A stretch of 64,000 bases of DNA from Comamonadaceae bacterium (GTDB lineage: Bacteria > Pseudomonadota > Gammaproteobacteria > Burkholderiales > Burkholderiaceae_C), in the NCBI GenBank assembly GCA_027488985.1, contig JAIYAR010000017.1, positions 1-64,000 of the forward strand, in the 5' to 3' direction. Shown here piece after piece: positions 38,737 through 48,289 of the stretch. The notes under the pieces are model-generated. The model was not told the DNA's origin and searched no databases. It worked only from the letters and a program-made list of their open reading frames with translations. Numbering within the stretch: the first letter of the stretch is position 1; every line of letters starts with the position of its first letter. The translations under genes and the position numbers were made by a program.

Positions 38737-39163
38737 GTAGGTCACTTGGGCAATTCGGCCTGTTAGGCCGACCGGGCTCTATGTGCTGTGCACACCAGGC
38801 CTAAGGTCCTGGCCATTCGGTAACGCTCCCTATTGCAATTGCCCTCCAGGGGGAATGCGCGTACGAACCACTCGACATGCTCGACGTTCGTACGCACATA
38901 CCCCCGCCGCCTGCGTTGGCGCCCCCGAGGCTCACATCCTTGCTAAGGCAACGATGAAGTCATCAACCCATCTAAGGGGACTCCCCCTCGCGTCTGGCAA
39001 GCGTAAAGTCTCTGACCCATCCTGACGGTATCCCCTAGCTTCCTTCGTGCAGCCCGGGTGAACCCCCTCCGTCAGCATGGCGCTGGCCATTTTCTACCCC
39101 CGGTTTCGCCAACGGGCAACGTTGCAAGCGCGCTTTGCAACCTAACCCTAAATGGAGAACCGC
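38737..39163. other. Non-coding segment near the right end
   Basis: No gene. It has a small hairpin CGGCCT/AGGCCG (38756-38770) and a 10-bp perfect inverted repeat GCGTACGAAC/GTTCGTACGC (38859-38868 and 38886-38895) around CACTCGACATGCTCGAC, itself with a CTCGAC direct repeat. This could be a protein-binding or transfer site. Confidence 0.5.
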
Positions 39164-39607
39164 ATGGAAAACCAAACTACCGCAACCACAGCCCCGAATG
39201 AGTCCGCAGATGACGTGTCCCTGTTCGGGCCTGTCATCTGCGGCTGCAGCCGAGCGCAGGCAATTTCAGAAGGCGTGCTCGTTGACGTGTCAACCATGGC
39301 AAAAGAGGCCGGTTTCACTGTGCCCGTGGCACTGACCAGTGCAGCCTGGTCTGATTGCGTAGAGTGGGTCGACCTCGATAGCAGTCGTCAAACACATCAA
39401 GACGAGACCGGGCGGCTGTGGGATGTGCTGTGGATGGCGCACCTGGCTGCACGTCGCGCGCAGGGCAGCACCGTGGACTTCTCCCTGTACCGCGTGCCAC
39501 GCGGTGGGAAGGGGCGCATGCCGCGCAAGGTCACATTGCACATGCATATCGGCCTTGGCGATGCGGCAGAGCCGGTCATTACCGTGATGATGCCGGGAGA
39601 GGACTGA
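39164..39607 (+). CDS. DUF6573-like mobile-element protein
   Basis: 147 residues from ATG 39164 (GGAG six bases upstream); ATG 39152 is weaker. The stretch SRAQAISEGVLVDVSTMAKEAGF followed by VPVALTSAAWSDCV is the pattern I associate with DUF6573, small proteins of plasmids and integrative elements, function unknown. Coupled to the next small gene with a four-base gap. Confidence 0.72.
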   Translation: MENQTTATTAPNESADDVSLFGPVICGCSRAQAISEGVLVDVSTMAKEAGFTVPVALTSAAWSDCVEWVDLDSSRQTHQDETGRLWDVLWMAHLAARRAQGSTVDFSLYRVPRGGKGRMPRKVTLHMHIGLGDAAEPVITVMMPGED

Positions 39608-39611
39608 GCGT

Positions 39612-39842
39612 ATGGGAATTTGGAACTGGCTTTTCGGCGGGGACATGCCCCCCGCCGCCCCTAACCTGAATCCGGCAACCGGGTTGCCAATGCTGGGCGG
39701 CATTAGCGGAGTTGATGTCGGGGGCAATCCTTACGGGGTGGACCTGACCATCTACGCCGTCGACAGCATTTTTGATGTTGTCTCGAACTTTGAGGCGGGG
39801 TGGGACCCAAGCGCAGGCATTGGTAACGATTGGTCAAGCTGA
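39612..39842 (+). CDS. Small hypothetical protein
   Basis: 76 residues, MGIWNWLFGG then NPATGLPMLGG and GVDVGGNPYGVDL. I believe relatives occur with the preceding DUF in other elements. No membrane helix beyond the weakly hydrophobic N-terminus. It ends 35 bases before the replacement tRNA. Confidence 0.6.
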   Translation: MGIWNWLFGGDMPPAAPNLNPATGLPMLGGISGVDVGGNPYGVDLTIYAVDSIFDVVSNFEAGWDPSAGIGNDWSS

Positions 39843-39861
39843 ATGCCGCATGGGCGCGCGG

Positions 39862-39867
39862 TACAAT
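39862..39867 (+). promoter_or_regulatory. -10 element of the island tRNA-Arg
   Basis: TACAAT ending 11 bases before the tRNA; the disrupted host gene has the same hexamer at 29337-29342, 12 bases before its 5' half. No clear -35 at the right distance. Confidence 0.45.
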
Positions 39868-39877
39868 AACCGCCGAT

Positions 39878-39953
39878 GCGGCTGTAGCTCAGTGGATAGA
39901 GTATCGGCCTCCGAAGCCGAGGGTCGTGGGTTCGATCCCCGCCAGCCGCACCA
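39878..39953 (+). tRNA. tRNA-Arg (anticodon CCG), carried by the island
   Basis: 76 bases including encoded CCA. Acceptor GCGGCTG/CAGCCGC, D stem GCTC/GAGT, anticodon stem TCGGC/GCCGA with loop CTCCGAA (anticodon CCG, reads CGG), T arm GTGGG-TTCGATC-CCCGC. It differs from the reconstructed host gene only at pair 28:42 (C-G in place of T-A). It lies inside the island and replaces the gene that the island split. Confidence 0.96.
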
Positions 39954-40084
39954 CCCATGTTTTGGTACAGAAAACGGTCCAAAAAATGGTGAATTGGTTT
40001 CCGAAGATTGCCGACGGTTGCCGAGCTTTTCCTAGGTGTATCAACAAGTTAGGTGCTTTTCAGAGTGGTGGTGGCAATAGACAT

Positions 40085-40134
40085 TTGGCCTCCGAAGCCA
40101 AGGGTCGTGGGTTCGATCCCCGCCAGCCGCACCA
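40085..40134 (+). pseudogene. 3' half of the host tRNA-Arg(CCG)
   Basis: TTGGCCTCCGAAG core (40085-40097, right attachment site), then GCCAA-side stem, T arm GTGGGTTCGATCCCCGC and CAGCCGCACCA. It lacks the acceptor 5' strand and D arm. Its anticodon-stem strand GCCAA matches TTGGC of 29354-29392, not TCGGC of the island tRNA. Confidence 0.9.
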
Positions 40135-40166
40135 ATCTTTTCTCTCCCTCCGGGTTCAAATCAACG

Positions 40167-41405
40167 CTAAGCAGCCAAGCTGTCCGCCCACACCAAGGCT
40201 TCCATATGGGCCATGTTGATTTGGCGCAGCGAAAACGGCAGCCGGCTGAAGGCGGCTGAAAAGGCGGCTTCATCGTCCGATTCGCAGGCGCAGACCAGCG
40301 CCAACATTGCACCGAACTTGCCTTCGCCCGTGAGCAGTGCGTGTGACACCGTGTCGTCCAAAGCCAGTTGCTGCACCAAATCCGCCATAGGTTGGCCGAG
40401 CAGTACGTCGATTTGTGAAAGCAGGCCGACCAGAAAGGCAGCGCCGCTCTCCTCGGAATCCATGCTGTTCTGAGCCAGCAACTCCATCATCCGGCCCCGA
40501 ACCACTGCCGCCGTGCCTTGCACATTGACGTGATCATGGGTGTTGGTGAGCAGCATGGCAGCCCAGCGGACCAAGCGGCCATAACCCAACAGCATGATGG
40601 CCTGCCGCAGCGAAGTTACTTTCTGTCGCATCCCTGAGGCTGCCGCATTGATGATGCGTAACAGGCTGACTCCAAGAGCGGCGTCTTTTTTGAGTACGGT
40701 CTCTACGTCCTCGATCGCAGCTTCGGCAGTGACCAGGTTAAACAACTGAATGGCCGTAGCTTGCGCGGGAGTGAGGACGTTCGATTGCACGGTTTCCGGA
40801 ATCGAGAACCAGTAGCCCTGAAACTCTTCGACCCCCAAACCCCGCATACCGTCAAACTGGTCAGCGTTCTCCACTTTTTCGGCAATCAGGCTGGCAGATG
40901 TCCGGCTGCGGGCCGCGCTTACCAGGGGCTTGAATTGCGATGGATCGGTATTGGAAGCGTTGATCTTGACGAAGTCCGCCAGGCTCTGCCAGGGCTTGTA
41001 CACCGGCGCGATTACGCTGTGTTTGAAGGCCAGCCTGAAACCGCGAGCCTTCAGGGCCTGCAAAGCAGGCACTTGGGCGTTGATAAAGTCTGCAGCGTGT
41101 TGGGGTGCCGGACTAATCTCAATGACGGTTTTTGAGGGAGTGAGAAAGTCCCACTGCGGGCCGGCAAGGCCGTTGTGCACCGAGTGGATGAATACGTCAT
41201 GGAGGCCGGTCGAAAACGGCGCGGCGCTTTGAGCGACCGCATGGAGTGCCAATGCGACGTCGCTCGCCTGCGAATGCCCCGAAGCCACCGCTGAACGATT
41301 GAAGAGCTCATAGGCGAGCACCAAGCGCTCCGCATTAACAATAGGCTGACGTGCGATGGAAATGCGGTCCAGCACTTCGCCGGGAATCGGACTCTGTTCA
41401 GGCAT
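40167..41405 (-). CDS. EAL-HDOD (YuxH-type) signalling protein
   Basis: 412 residues from ATG 41405, with GGGGAGAAG upstream. N-terminal degenerate EAL domain: ELFNRS replaces the catalytic EALLR and the later acidic residues are missing, so it probably does not cleave cyclic-di-GMP. The C-terminal HDOD domain (about 200-390) includes LLRIINAAASGMRQKVTSLRQAIMLLGYGRL. Such proteins act as signalling scaffolds. First chromosomal gene right of the island. Confidence 0.88.
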   Translation of the reverse strand: MPEQSPIPGEVLDRISIARQPIVNAERLVLAYELFNRSAVASGHSQASDVALALHAVAQSAAPFSTGLHDVFIHSVHNGLAGPQWDFLTPSKTVIEISPAPQHAADFINAQVPALQALKARGFRLAFKHSVIAPVYKPWQSLADFVKINASNTDPSQFKPLVSAARSRTSASLIAEKVENADQFDGMRGLGVEEFQGYWFSIPETVQSNVLTPAQATAIQLFNLVTAEAAIEDVETVLKKDAALGVSLLRIINAAASGMRQKVTSLRQAIMLLGYGRLVRWAAMLLTNTHDHVNVQGTAAVVRGRMMELLAQNSMDSEESGAAFLVGLLSQIDVLLGQPMADLVQQLALDDTVSHALLTGEGKFGAMLALVCACESDDEAAFSAAFSRLPFSLRQINMAHMEALVWADSLAA

Positions 41406-41498
41406 GCTCAATCTTCTCCCCCTGCATGGGAGCTCAGCCTAACCCAGTCCGTGTCGGCTTACAAGCGGAGGGTGAATTCCGCCGGCCGCGCCGCTGCG

Positions 41499-42781
<1,283 letters not shown>

Positions 42782-42799
42782 AAATCACTCGTACTTCAA

Positions 42800-43615
42800 A
42801 TGTCCACACGCGCAAACCTAGAACACAAGCTACCGATTGCCAAGGCAGACCTCATTGCCGGCATGGCCAAAGGAATGGCTGTGCTGGAAAGTTTTGATAC
42901 CGAGCGCCAGCGATTGAACGCGAGCCTTGCGGCGGAGAAGGCGGGCATCACGCGTGCTGCCGCACGGCGGCACTTGTTGACACTGGCTGCACTCGGGTAT
43001 CTGGAGACCGATGGCAGCTATTACTGGTTGTCCAGCAAGGTGCTGCGTTTTTCTGGAACGTACCTGTCATCGGCCCGTTTTCCGCGGGCGGTGCAGCCCA
43101 CGTTGAACCGGCTGGCAGCGCAGACGCAAGAGTCTTTTTCGGCGGTGGTGTTGGACGGGAGTGAGGTGGTCATCGTGGCCCGCAGCGGCAATGACTGGCG
43201 CAGCTCGGCCAGCGGCAAAGCCCAAGTGCTGGCGTACGGCCTCCACCTTGGCGCCCGTTTGCCAGCGCATGCCACATCCACAGGTCGCGTGCTGCTGGCC
43301 GGGCTGAGTGCGGCGGATTTGTCGGAGTGGATCGGCAAGCACCCGCTTCGTCGACTGACTGCAGCCACGATCACCGATACCACGATGCTCCTGCGCCGTA
43401 TTGATGAAGCTCGCCAGCAAGACTACAGCCTCGCCAATCAGGAGCACGAGTTGGGGGTCCAAGCGCTGGCGGTACCCCTGCGCAACGCGAGGGGGCAAGT
43501 GGTGGGGGCCCTGAATGTGGTCGCCGCGCCCCACCGCTGGAGCCAAGACGACTTCCTGCACACCTTCTTGCCAGTGTTGCAGGATGCGGCCCAGGAGTTG
43601 CGGGCCTTGGTGTAA
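42800..43615 (+). CDS. IclR-family regulator (PobR/PcaU group)
   Basis: 271 residues from ATG 42800 (MSTRANLEHKL). N-terminal winged helix (GMAVLESFDTERQRLNASLA, GITRAAARRHLLTLAALGYL), then the ligand-binding domain with LPAHATSTGRVLLAGL. Predicted activator of pobA in response to 4-hydroxybenzoate; divergent orientation supports this. Confidence 0.9.
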   Translation: MSTRANLEHKLPIAKADLIAGMAKGMAVLESFDTERQRLNASLAAEKAGITRAAARRHLLTLAALGYLETDGSYYWLSSKVLRFSGTYLSSARFPRAVQPTLNRLAAQTQESFSAVVLDGSEVVIVARSGNDWRSSASGKAQVLAYGLHLGARLPAHATSTGRVLLAGLSAADLSEWIGKHPLRRLTAATITDTTMLLRRIDEARQQDYSLANQEHELGVQALAVPLRNARGQVVGALNVVAAPHRWSQDDFLHTFLPVLQDAAQELRALV

Positions 43616-43686
43616 CTGCAGAGGGTCTATTGGAGGATGTCACCTTACAGGAAAAGATAGAAGGTGATTCCCGGTCTGTTCTTTGG

Positions 43687-43714
43687 TTGACAAATTATGA
43701 TAAATCGTTATATT
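43687..43714 (+). promoter_or_regulatory. Near-consensus sigma70 promoter
   Basis: TTGACA (perfect, 43687-43692), 16-base spacer, TATATT (43709-43714), in an AT-rich patch. Predicted start near 43721, 16 bases before the ATG of the small ORF below. Confidence 0.72.
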
Positions 43715-43736
43715 TCAAATTACTTGAATTTAACGA

Positions 43737-43949
43737 ATGAAAATCATGTCTCAATCCCGTAAACCAGTGGATCCGTTGGTTTCCAGTTTTTGGCTGAATC
43801 CAAACCTTTCGCAACATATTCCATCCGGATTTAAGGTCTGTCTCGAAAAACCCATACAGATCAGCGAGCCAGAGGCTGAGTTTGCACTTACTGCACCCGG
43901 AGACCTCGGCTTGATCACGGGACCTCTGGACAAAAAAGAATGGCATTGA
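43737..43949 (+). CDS. Small ORF of unknown function
   Basis: 70 residues (MKIMSQSRKPVDPLVSSFWL to GPLDKKEWH), second ATG at 43746. No Shine-Dalgarno sequence. No family I recognise. It directly follows a strong promoter, so the transcript is probably real, but it may equally be a small RNA. No clear terminator hairpin downstream before 44116. Confidence 0.4.
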   Translation: MKIMSQSRKPVDPLVSSFWLNPNLSQHIPSGFKVCLEKPIQISEPEAEFALTAPGDLGLITGPLDKKEWH

Positions 43950-44139
43950 GAATTTGTCTCGTTGCAGGCATGTGTGTAGAAAATCACACTTCGCCCGTTT
44001 TAAAATTTGTAAATGAAGGTCTAAAGCTCTAGATCAGGCCGCTGATTCGCCGTGGAGTTGCATAAAATGCAATGGAAGCCCCAAAACTGAGAGATTTAAA
44101 GATCAGCATGGGTAAGTGAACTCCAACAGCAGCCCCACC

Positions 44140-44775
44140 ATGACCAACAGCAGCGATGTCCTGACCACCCAGCAAGCAGCCCGCATTTTGGGCCTGTCCA
44201 CCACCTCCGTGCAAAAGATGGTCATCAGCGGTGAGCTCGAGGCATGGGTCACACCGGGCGGGCACCGCAGGATTTTCCGTAACGCGATTGACAAACTGGT
44301 TCAATCCCGCGGCACTACATCTCCGACAGAATCAGGTGCGCGCCCCATGCGCGTGCTGCTCGCAGAGGATGACCCCGTCCAGGTGGCTTACTTTCAGGCC
44401 CTGTTGGCCCGCGGCGGTCACGACGTAGCACTGACCGTAGCCAGCGATGCCTCTCAGGCACTTATCCAGTTGGAGCGTCAGCGCCCCGATCTGGTGGTCA
44501 CCGATTTGATGATGACTCCGTTCGACGGGTACCACCTCATCAATGCCATGGCGCAAGAGTCGGCCTACCAATCCATTGAAGTGATTGTGTTGACGGGATT
44601 GACCCGCAAAGAAGTCGACGAAGACGGCCGCTTGCCCAACTGGGTCACTCTCTACCAAAAGCCCTTGCAGGCCGAGCGCCTCTTGGGTTATCTGGATGCC
44701 CTGGCCACCCGTTTGAACCGCAGCGGCCAGTTCATCCACGCACCCGCCCAACCCAAACGCGGCCCTGCCGCTTGA
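44140..44775 (+). CDS. Excisionase-type HTH fused to a receiver domain
   Basis: 211 residues from ATG 44140; GTG 44116 would add eight. Residues 7-57 are a MerR/excisionase helix-turn-helix (LTTQQAARILGLSTTSVQKM, TPGGHRRIFR). Residues 70-190 are a CheY-like receiver with acidic pair Asp77/Asp78, phosphorylated Asp122 (VVTDLMM), Thr/Lys switch residues in VLTGLTRKE and QKPL. DNA-binding in front of the receiver is the reverse of most response regulators. No sensor kinase nearby. TTGCAT/ATGCAA inverted repeat lies upstream near 44057-44071. Confidence 0.85.
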   Translation: MTNSSDVLTTQQAARILGLSTTSVQKMVISGELEAWVTPGGHRRIFRNAIDKLVQSRGTTSPTESGARPMRVLLAEDDPVQVAYFQALLARGGHDVALTVASDASQALIQLERQRPDLVVTDLMMTPFDGYHLINAMAQESAYQSIEVIVLTGLTRKEVDEDGRLPNWVTLYQKPLQAERLLGYLDALATRLNRSGQFIHAPAQPKRGPAA

Positions 44776-44823
44776 ACGGCTGCGGGGGCTCATGCCGCCG
44801 TGGCTGCCACTGAGTAACCCTTT

Positions 44824-46071
44824 ATGCCGTTTTCCTCACTGGGCCTGACACCGGCCCTCGCTACTGCCATGGCGCAGCAGCAGTTTTCAACACCCACACC
44901 AGTTCAATCGGGAGCCATTCCTCCCGCGGTAGCAGGCCGTGACGTTTTGGTGTGCGCCCAAACCGGCTCCGGCAAGACGGCCGCCTTTGCCTTGGCCGTG
45001 TTACAGCGTTGGGTTCCGTCTTCCACGTCCGGGGCACGTCGCCCTCAGTCCCTGGTGTTGGTGCCGACCCGCGAGCTGGCGGTACAGGTAGGTGGCGTGC
45101 TCAGTACGCTGGCCCGTGGGGCAGGTCTGCCTGCCAAGATCTCGGTGGTGTTCGGTGGCGTGTCCATTAACCCCCAGTTAATGGCCCTGCGCGGTGGAAC
45201 GGATATTGTCGTGGCCACGACCGGCCGCTTGCTGGACTTGGTGGACCACAACGCCCTCCAGCTGCAACACATTCAGTGCCTGGTTCTGGACGAGGCCGAC
45301 CGCATGCTCGATCTGGGGTTTGCAGAAGAGCTGGACCGTATCGATGCCTTGTTGCCCGAGCAGCATCAGAGCCTGCTGTTCTCTGCGACCTACAGTGCAG
45401 GTGTGCGGCGTCTTGCCGAGTCCCGCTTGCGCAATCCGGTAGAGGTCACGATCCAGCACGAAGAGCAGGCTCCCCCCGACATTACCCAGCGTGCGATTAC
45501 CGTGGACGCTCCGAGGCGGACCCAATTGTTGCGCCATTTGGTGGCGCTTGAGGTGTGGCCGCGAGTGTTGGTGTTCGTGGCTACCAAGTACGCGGCTGAA
45601 ATGGTGGCCGACAAGCTCCGCAGGGCGGGTTTGCAGGCGGAGCCCTTTCATGCGCAGCTGAGCCAAGGCAAGCGCACCCAAGTGCTGTCCGACTTCAAAG
45701 CCAGCGTGGTTCAGGTGGTCGTCGCTACGGATGTGGCTGCCCGTGGCGTGGACATCGCGGGCTTACCGGTGGTTGTCAACTTTGATTTGCCGCGTTCTGC
45801 CACGGACTATGTGCATCGCATCGGGCGAACCGCCCGCGCTGGCCAAGCAGGCATGGCGGTGAGTTTTGTGAGCGCAGATACGGCTGCGCATTTCGCCTTG
45901 ATCGAAAAACGCAATGGCCTTCAGGTAAAGCGCGAGACGGTTCCGGGCTTTGAGCCGGATCAGGCGTTGCCTGCAGTAAGTGTTGATCAGGCCGCCGGTG
46001 GGGTGAAAGGTCGCCGGCCCAGCAAGAAAGACAAGCTGCGTGCCGCCGGTCTGCTGCCGCCCGTGTCTTGA
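44824..46071 (+). CDS. DEAD-box RNA helicase (RhlE-like)
   Basis: 415 residues with all helicase motifs: F-x-Q region FSTPTPVQ, motif I AQTGSGKTA, Ia PTRELAVQV, II VLDEADRMLD, III SAT, then C-terminal VFVATKYAAE, TDVAARGVDI and HRIGRTARAG. A basic tail (GRRPSKKDKLR) follows. It remodels structured RNA. Confidence 0.93.
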   Translation: MPFSSLGLTPALATAMAQQQFSTPTPVQSGAIPPAVAGRDVLVCAQTGSGKTAAFALAVLQRWVPSSTSGARRPQSLVLVPTRELAVQVGGVLSTLARGAGLPAKISVVFGGVSINPQLMALRGGTDIVVATTGRLLDLVDHNALQLQHIQCLVLDEADRMLDLGFAEELDRIDALLPEQHQSLLFSATYSAGVRRLAESRLRNPVEVTIQHEEQAPPDITQRAITVDAPRRTQLLRHLVALEVWPRVLVFVATKYAAEMVADKLRRAGLQAEPFHAQLSQGKRTQVLSDFKASVVQVVVATDVAARGVDIAGLPVVVNFDLPRSATDYVHRIGRTARAGQAGMAVSFVSADTAAHFALIEKRNGLQVKRETVPGFEPDQALPAVSVDQAAGGVKGRRPSKKDKLRAAGLLPPVS

Positions 46072-46073
46072 TT

Positions 46074-46122
46074 GCTATCAAAAAAGGAGCTGCTTGCGCA
46101 TATTTGGCGAGCGCTAGAGGCG
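46074..46122 (+). repeat. 48-nt two-hairpin repeat, copy 6 (intergenic)
   Basis: GCTATCAAAAAAGGAGC, TGCTTGCGCATATTTGG, GAGCGCTAGAGGC, then a T run. It fills the whole gap from the helicase stop to the phosphatase start; the left stem is broken in this copy. Confidence 0.75.
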
Positions 46123-46129
46123 TTTTTTT

Positions 46130-46630
46130 ATGCAGAAAGCTGATTCTCCTTTCCTCATTCTGTTCGTGTGCATGGGCAACATCTGCCGCAGCCCGACCGC
46201 CCATGGGGTGATGCGCCAAAAGGTGGCTGCGCGGGGTTGGAGCGCACGTGTTCAAGTGGACTCGGCCGGCACCCACAACTACCACCCCGGCGAAGCACCC
46301 GACGCCCGCAGTCAGACACACGCCCGCCGCAGAGGCTATGACTTTTCCGACTTGCGGGCCCGACAGATGGTGGATGACGACTTTGCACGTGCCGACCTGA
46401 TCCTGGTGATGGACTGGGACAATCTCGCTTTGGTGCAGGCGCTTTGTCCGCCCTATGCCGGTCACAAAGTGCGACGCCTGACCGAGTTTTGCAGGCGCCA
46501 CGATGCACCGGTGGTGCCTGACCCCTACTACGGTGGTGACGCGGGCTTCGAGACCGTCCTGGACCTCGTCGAGGACGCCTGCGAGGGCGTGCTGCTCCAT
46601 GTCGAGCGCCTGGGTCAGCGCTTTTTGTAA
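46130..46630 (+). CDS. Low-molecular-weight protein tyrosine phosphatase
   Basis: 166 residues. The P-loop VCMGNICRSPTAHG (CX5R) lies near residue 13-25 and the general acid is in VVPDPYYGG. It hydrolyses phosphotyrosine; in many bacteria it partners an exopolysaccharide kinase, none of which is nearby here. Confidence 0.92.
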   Translation: MQKADSPFLILFVCMGNICRSPTAHGVMRQKVAARGWSARVQVDSAGTHNYHPGEAPDARSQTHARRRGYDFSDLRARQMVDDDFARADLILVMDWDNLALVQALCPPYAGHKVRRLTEFCRRHDAPVVPDPYYGGDAGFETVLDLVEDACEGVLLHVERLGQRFL

Positions 46631-46677
46631 GCTGCCCGGCCAACAACGCGGGGAAGGGCCCTGAGCCACAATGGCTC

Positions 46678-47007
46678 ATGACCGATCACGCCCCCCAAAT
46701 CGAGATTCCCCCCTCCTTTTTGCAACTGTATGTGCCTACCGGGCGCAGCAAGCCCACCGCACCATGGACGCAGGTGCTTGCGGATTACGAGCTTTGCGAA
46801 GACATGGCCAACATGCTGGCGCCGACCGCAGCTGACCTTCAGTTCAAGCTGGGCGTGACAGAGCAAGACGTGATCGTGCGTTGTTACAGCGGATTACGTA
46901 CTGAGCCGTGCGTGCTCAACGAAGCCCAATCTCGATGGGTCGTGCAACGAATGGCTGAAATTTTGTCGTGGCCGTGGCAGAATCTTGAAAACGTTGTCAA
47001 AACGTAA
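46678..47007 (+). CDS. Conserved hypothetical protein
   Basis: 109 residues, IEIPPSFLQLYVPTGRSKPTA, then YELCEDMANMLAP and a C-terminal tryptophan-rich helix. I recall similar short proteins widely in betaproteobacteria, sometimes labelled chaperone-like, but no function is established by the sequence. No membrane segment. Confidence 0.65.
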   Translation: MTDHAPQIEIPPSFLQLYVPTGRSKPTAPWTQVLADYELCEDMANMLAPTAADLQFKLGVTEQDVIVRCYSGLRTEPCVLNEAQSRWVVQRMAEILSWPWQNLENVVKT

Positions 47008-47077
47008 CTGCTAGGTAACTTTATTGCCAACCCGGACTTGATTCCTGCGGGTTTTCCACCGGCGTTAGCTCTTTGTA

Positions 47078-47125
47078 CAAAACCGGTTTTGATTTTGCAA
47101 ATAAAGCGCCGGAAAATGCTAAATT
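47078..47125 (+). promoter_or_regulatory. Palindromic operator and weak promoter before the agl operon
   Basis: A perfect 14-base palindrome CAAAACCGGTTTTG (47078-47091), of the CG-centred type bound by LacI-family repressors. It is followed by TTGCAA (47095-47100) and TAAATT (47120-47125, 19-base spacer), a weak sigma70 pair. Repression by sugar-responsive LacI protein is an inference; the regulator is not in the window. Confidence 0.5.
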
Positions 47126-47225
47126 CAAGGGTTTTCCCGAGGTGAATTGGAAGGTAATTTAATTACGATCCATGAAATCTTGTCGCAGCCACCAACCGGC
47201 AGCGCACCCCGTCAGGAGCATTTTT

Positions 47226-48230
47226 ATGAGTCAGTCTGATGTCCGCCTGCGCGGAATCATCAAAAACTACGGCAAAGCCGATGTCATCCACGGCATCGAC
47301 CTCGACATCGAGCCTGGCGAGTTCGCCGTGTTTGTGGGTCCGTCCGGATGCGGCAAGACTACTTTGCTGCGCATGATTGCGGGCCTGGAAGAAATTTCCG
47401 GTGGTGACCTCAATATTGGCGGCGGGCGTGTCAACGATCTGGGGCCGTCCGAGCGCGGTGTGGCCATGGTGTTCCAGAGCTACGCGCTCTACCCCCACAA
47501 AACGGTGTTCGACAACATGGCCTTCGCCCTGAAGATCGCCAAGACGCCAAAAGCTGAGATCGAACGCCGCGTGCGCGAAGCCTCGGACATCCTTCAGTTG
47601 ACCGAATACCTGGACCGCCTGCCCAAGGCGCTGTCCGGCGGTCAACGTCAACGCGTGGCCATCGGCCGTGCCATCGTGCGGGACCCCAAGGTGTTCTTGT
47701 TCGACGAGCCTTTGTCGAACCTCGACGCAGCGCTGCGTACCAAAATGCGCGTTGAGCTGGCAACCCTGCACCGTCGCCTTGGGGCCACCATGATTTACGT
47801 AACGCACGACCAAGTGGAGGCCATGACTCTCGCCGACAAGATCGTGGTGCTCAACAAAGGCCGAGTGGAGCAGGTGGGTAAACCTCTGGACCTGTACAAC
47901 AAACCTGCCAGCTTGTTTGTGGCCGGGTTTATCGGGTCTCCCCAAATGAACTTTCTGGGTGGTGAGCTCGCAGCACGCCATAACGTGGCGACTATCGGTT
48001 TGCGCCCCGAACACCTGAAGGTGACCGAAGGTGGACCTATTCAAGGCACCCTGAAGCACTCCGAGCAGCTAGGTAATGAGACCTTTGCTTACGTCAGCGC
48101 CGGTGCATTCGGTGACATTACTGCCCGCATGGATGGCACGCTGGGTCTGCAGCCCGGAGCTGCCATTTCTCTGGGATTTGCTCCGGAGCATCTCTACAAG
48201 TTCAACGCCGACGGCAAGCGCGTCGACTGA
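47226..48230 (+). CDS. Alpha-glucoside ABC transporter, ATPase
   Basis: 334 residues from ATG 47226 ([10 protein letters not shown]), with AGGAGC upstream. Walker [11 protein letters not shown]-loop [10 protein letters not shown], signature [14 protein letters not shown], Walker [13 protein letters not shown], His switch THDQ. The C-terminal regulatory OB domain is that of MalK/UgpC-type sugar ATPases. First gene of a five-gene operon; corresponds to AglK. Confidence 0.92.
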   Translation: MSQSDVRLRGIIKNYGKADVIHGIDLDIEPGEFAVFVGPSGCGKTTLLRMIAGLEEISGGDLNIGGGRVNDLGPSERGVAMVFQSYALYPHKTVFDNMAFALKIAKTPKAEIERRVREASDILQLTEYLDRLPKALSGGQRQRVAIGRAIVRDPKVFLFDEPLSNLDAALRTKMRVELATLHRRLGATMIYVTHDQVEAMTLADKIVVLNKGRVEQVGKPLDLYNKPASLFVAGFIGSPQMNFLGGELAARHNVATIGLRPEHLKVTEGGPIQGTLKHSEQLGNETFAYVSAGAFGDITARMDGTLGLQPGAAISLGFAPEHLYKFNADGKRVD

Positions 48231-48289
48231 GGCCACCAGTTTTTTTAACGTATCGCGGATGGGCCGCGGTGCACCAAGAGGAGAAGACG

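Larger units (their letters stand above)
29393..40097. mobile_element. Integrative island in tRNA-Arg(CCG)
   Basis: About 10.7 kb between the two 13-base cores. It carries an integrase next to the left end, an AlpA-like regulator, two C5 methyltransferases, an MvaI-type restriction enzyme, a replication-relaxation-like protein, unknown genes and a full replacement tRNA-Arg. I see no relaxase, type IV secretion or phage structural gene, so it is not self-transmissible on this evidence; it may be mobilised in trans. Confidence 0.85.

Noticed and set aside
43695..43987. Minus-strand frames opposite the small ORF
   Set aside because: No ribosome site, and the strong promoter reads the other way.
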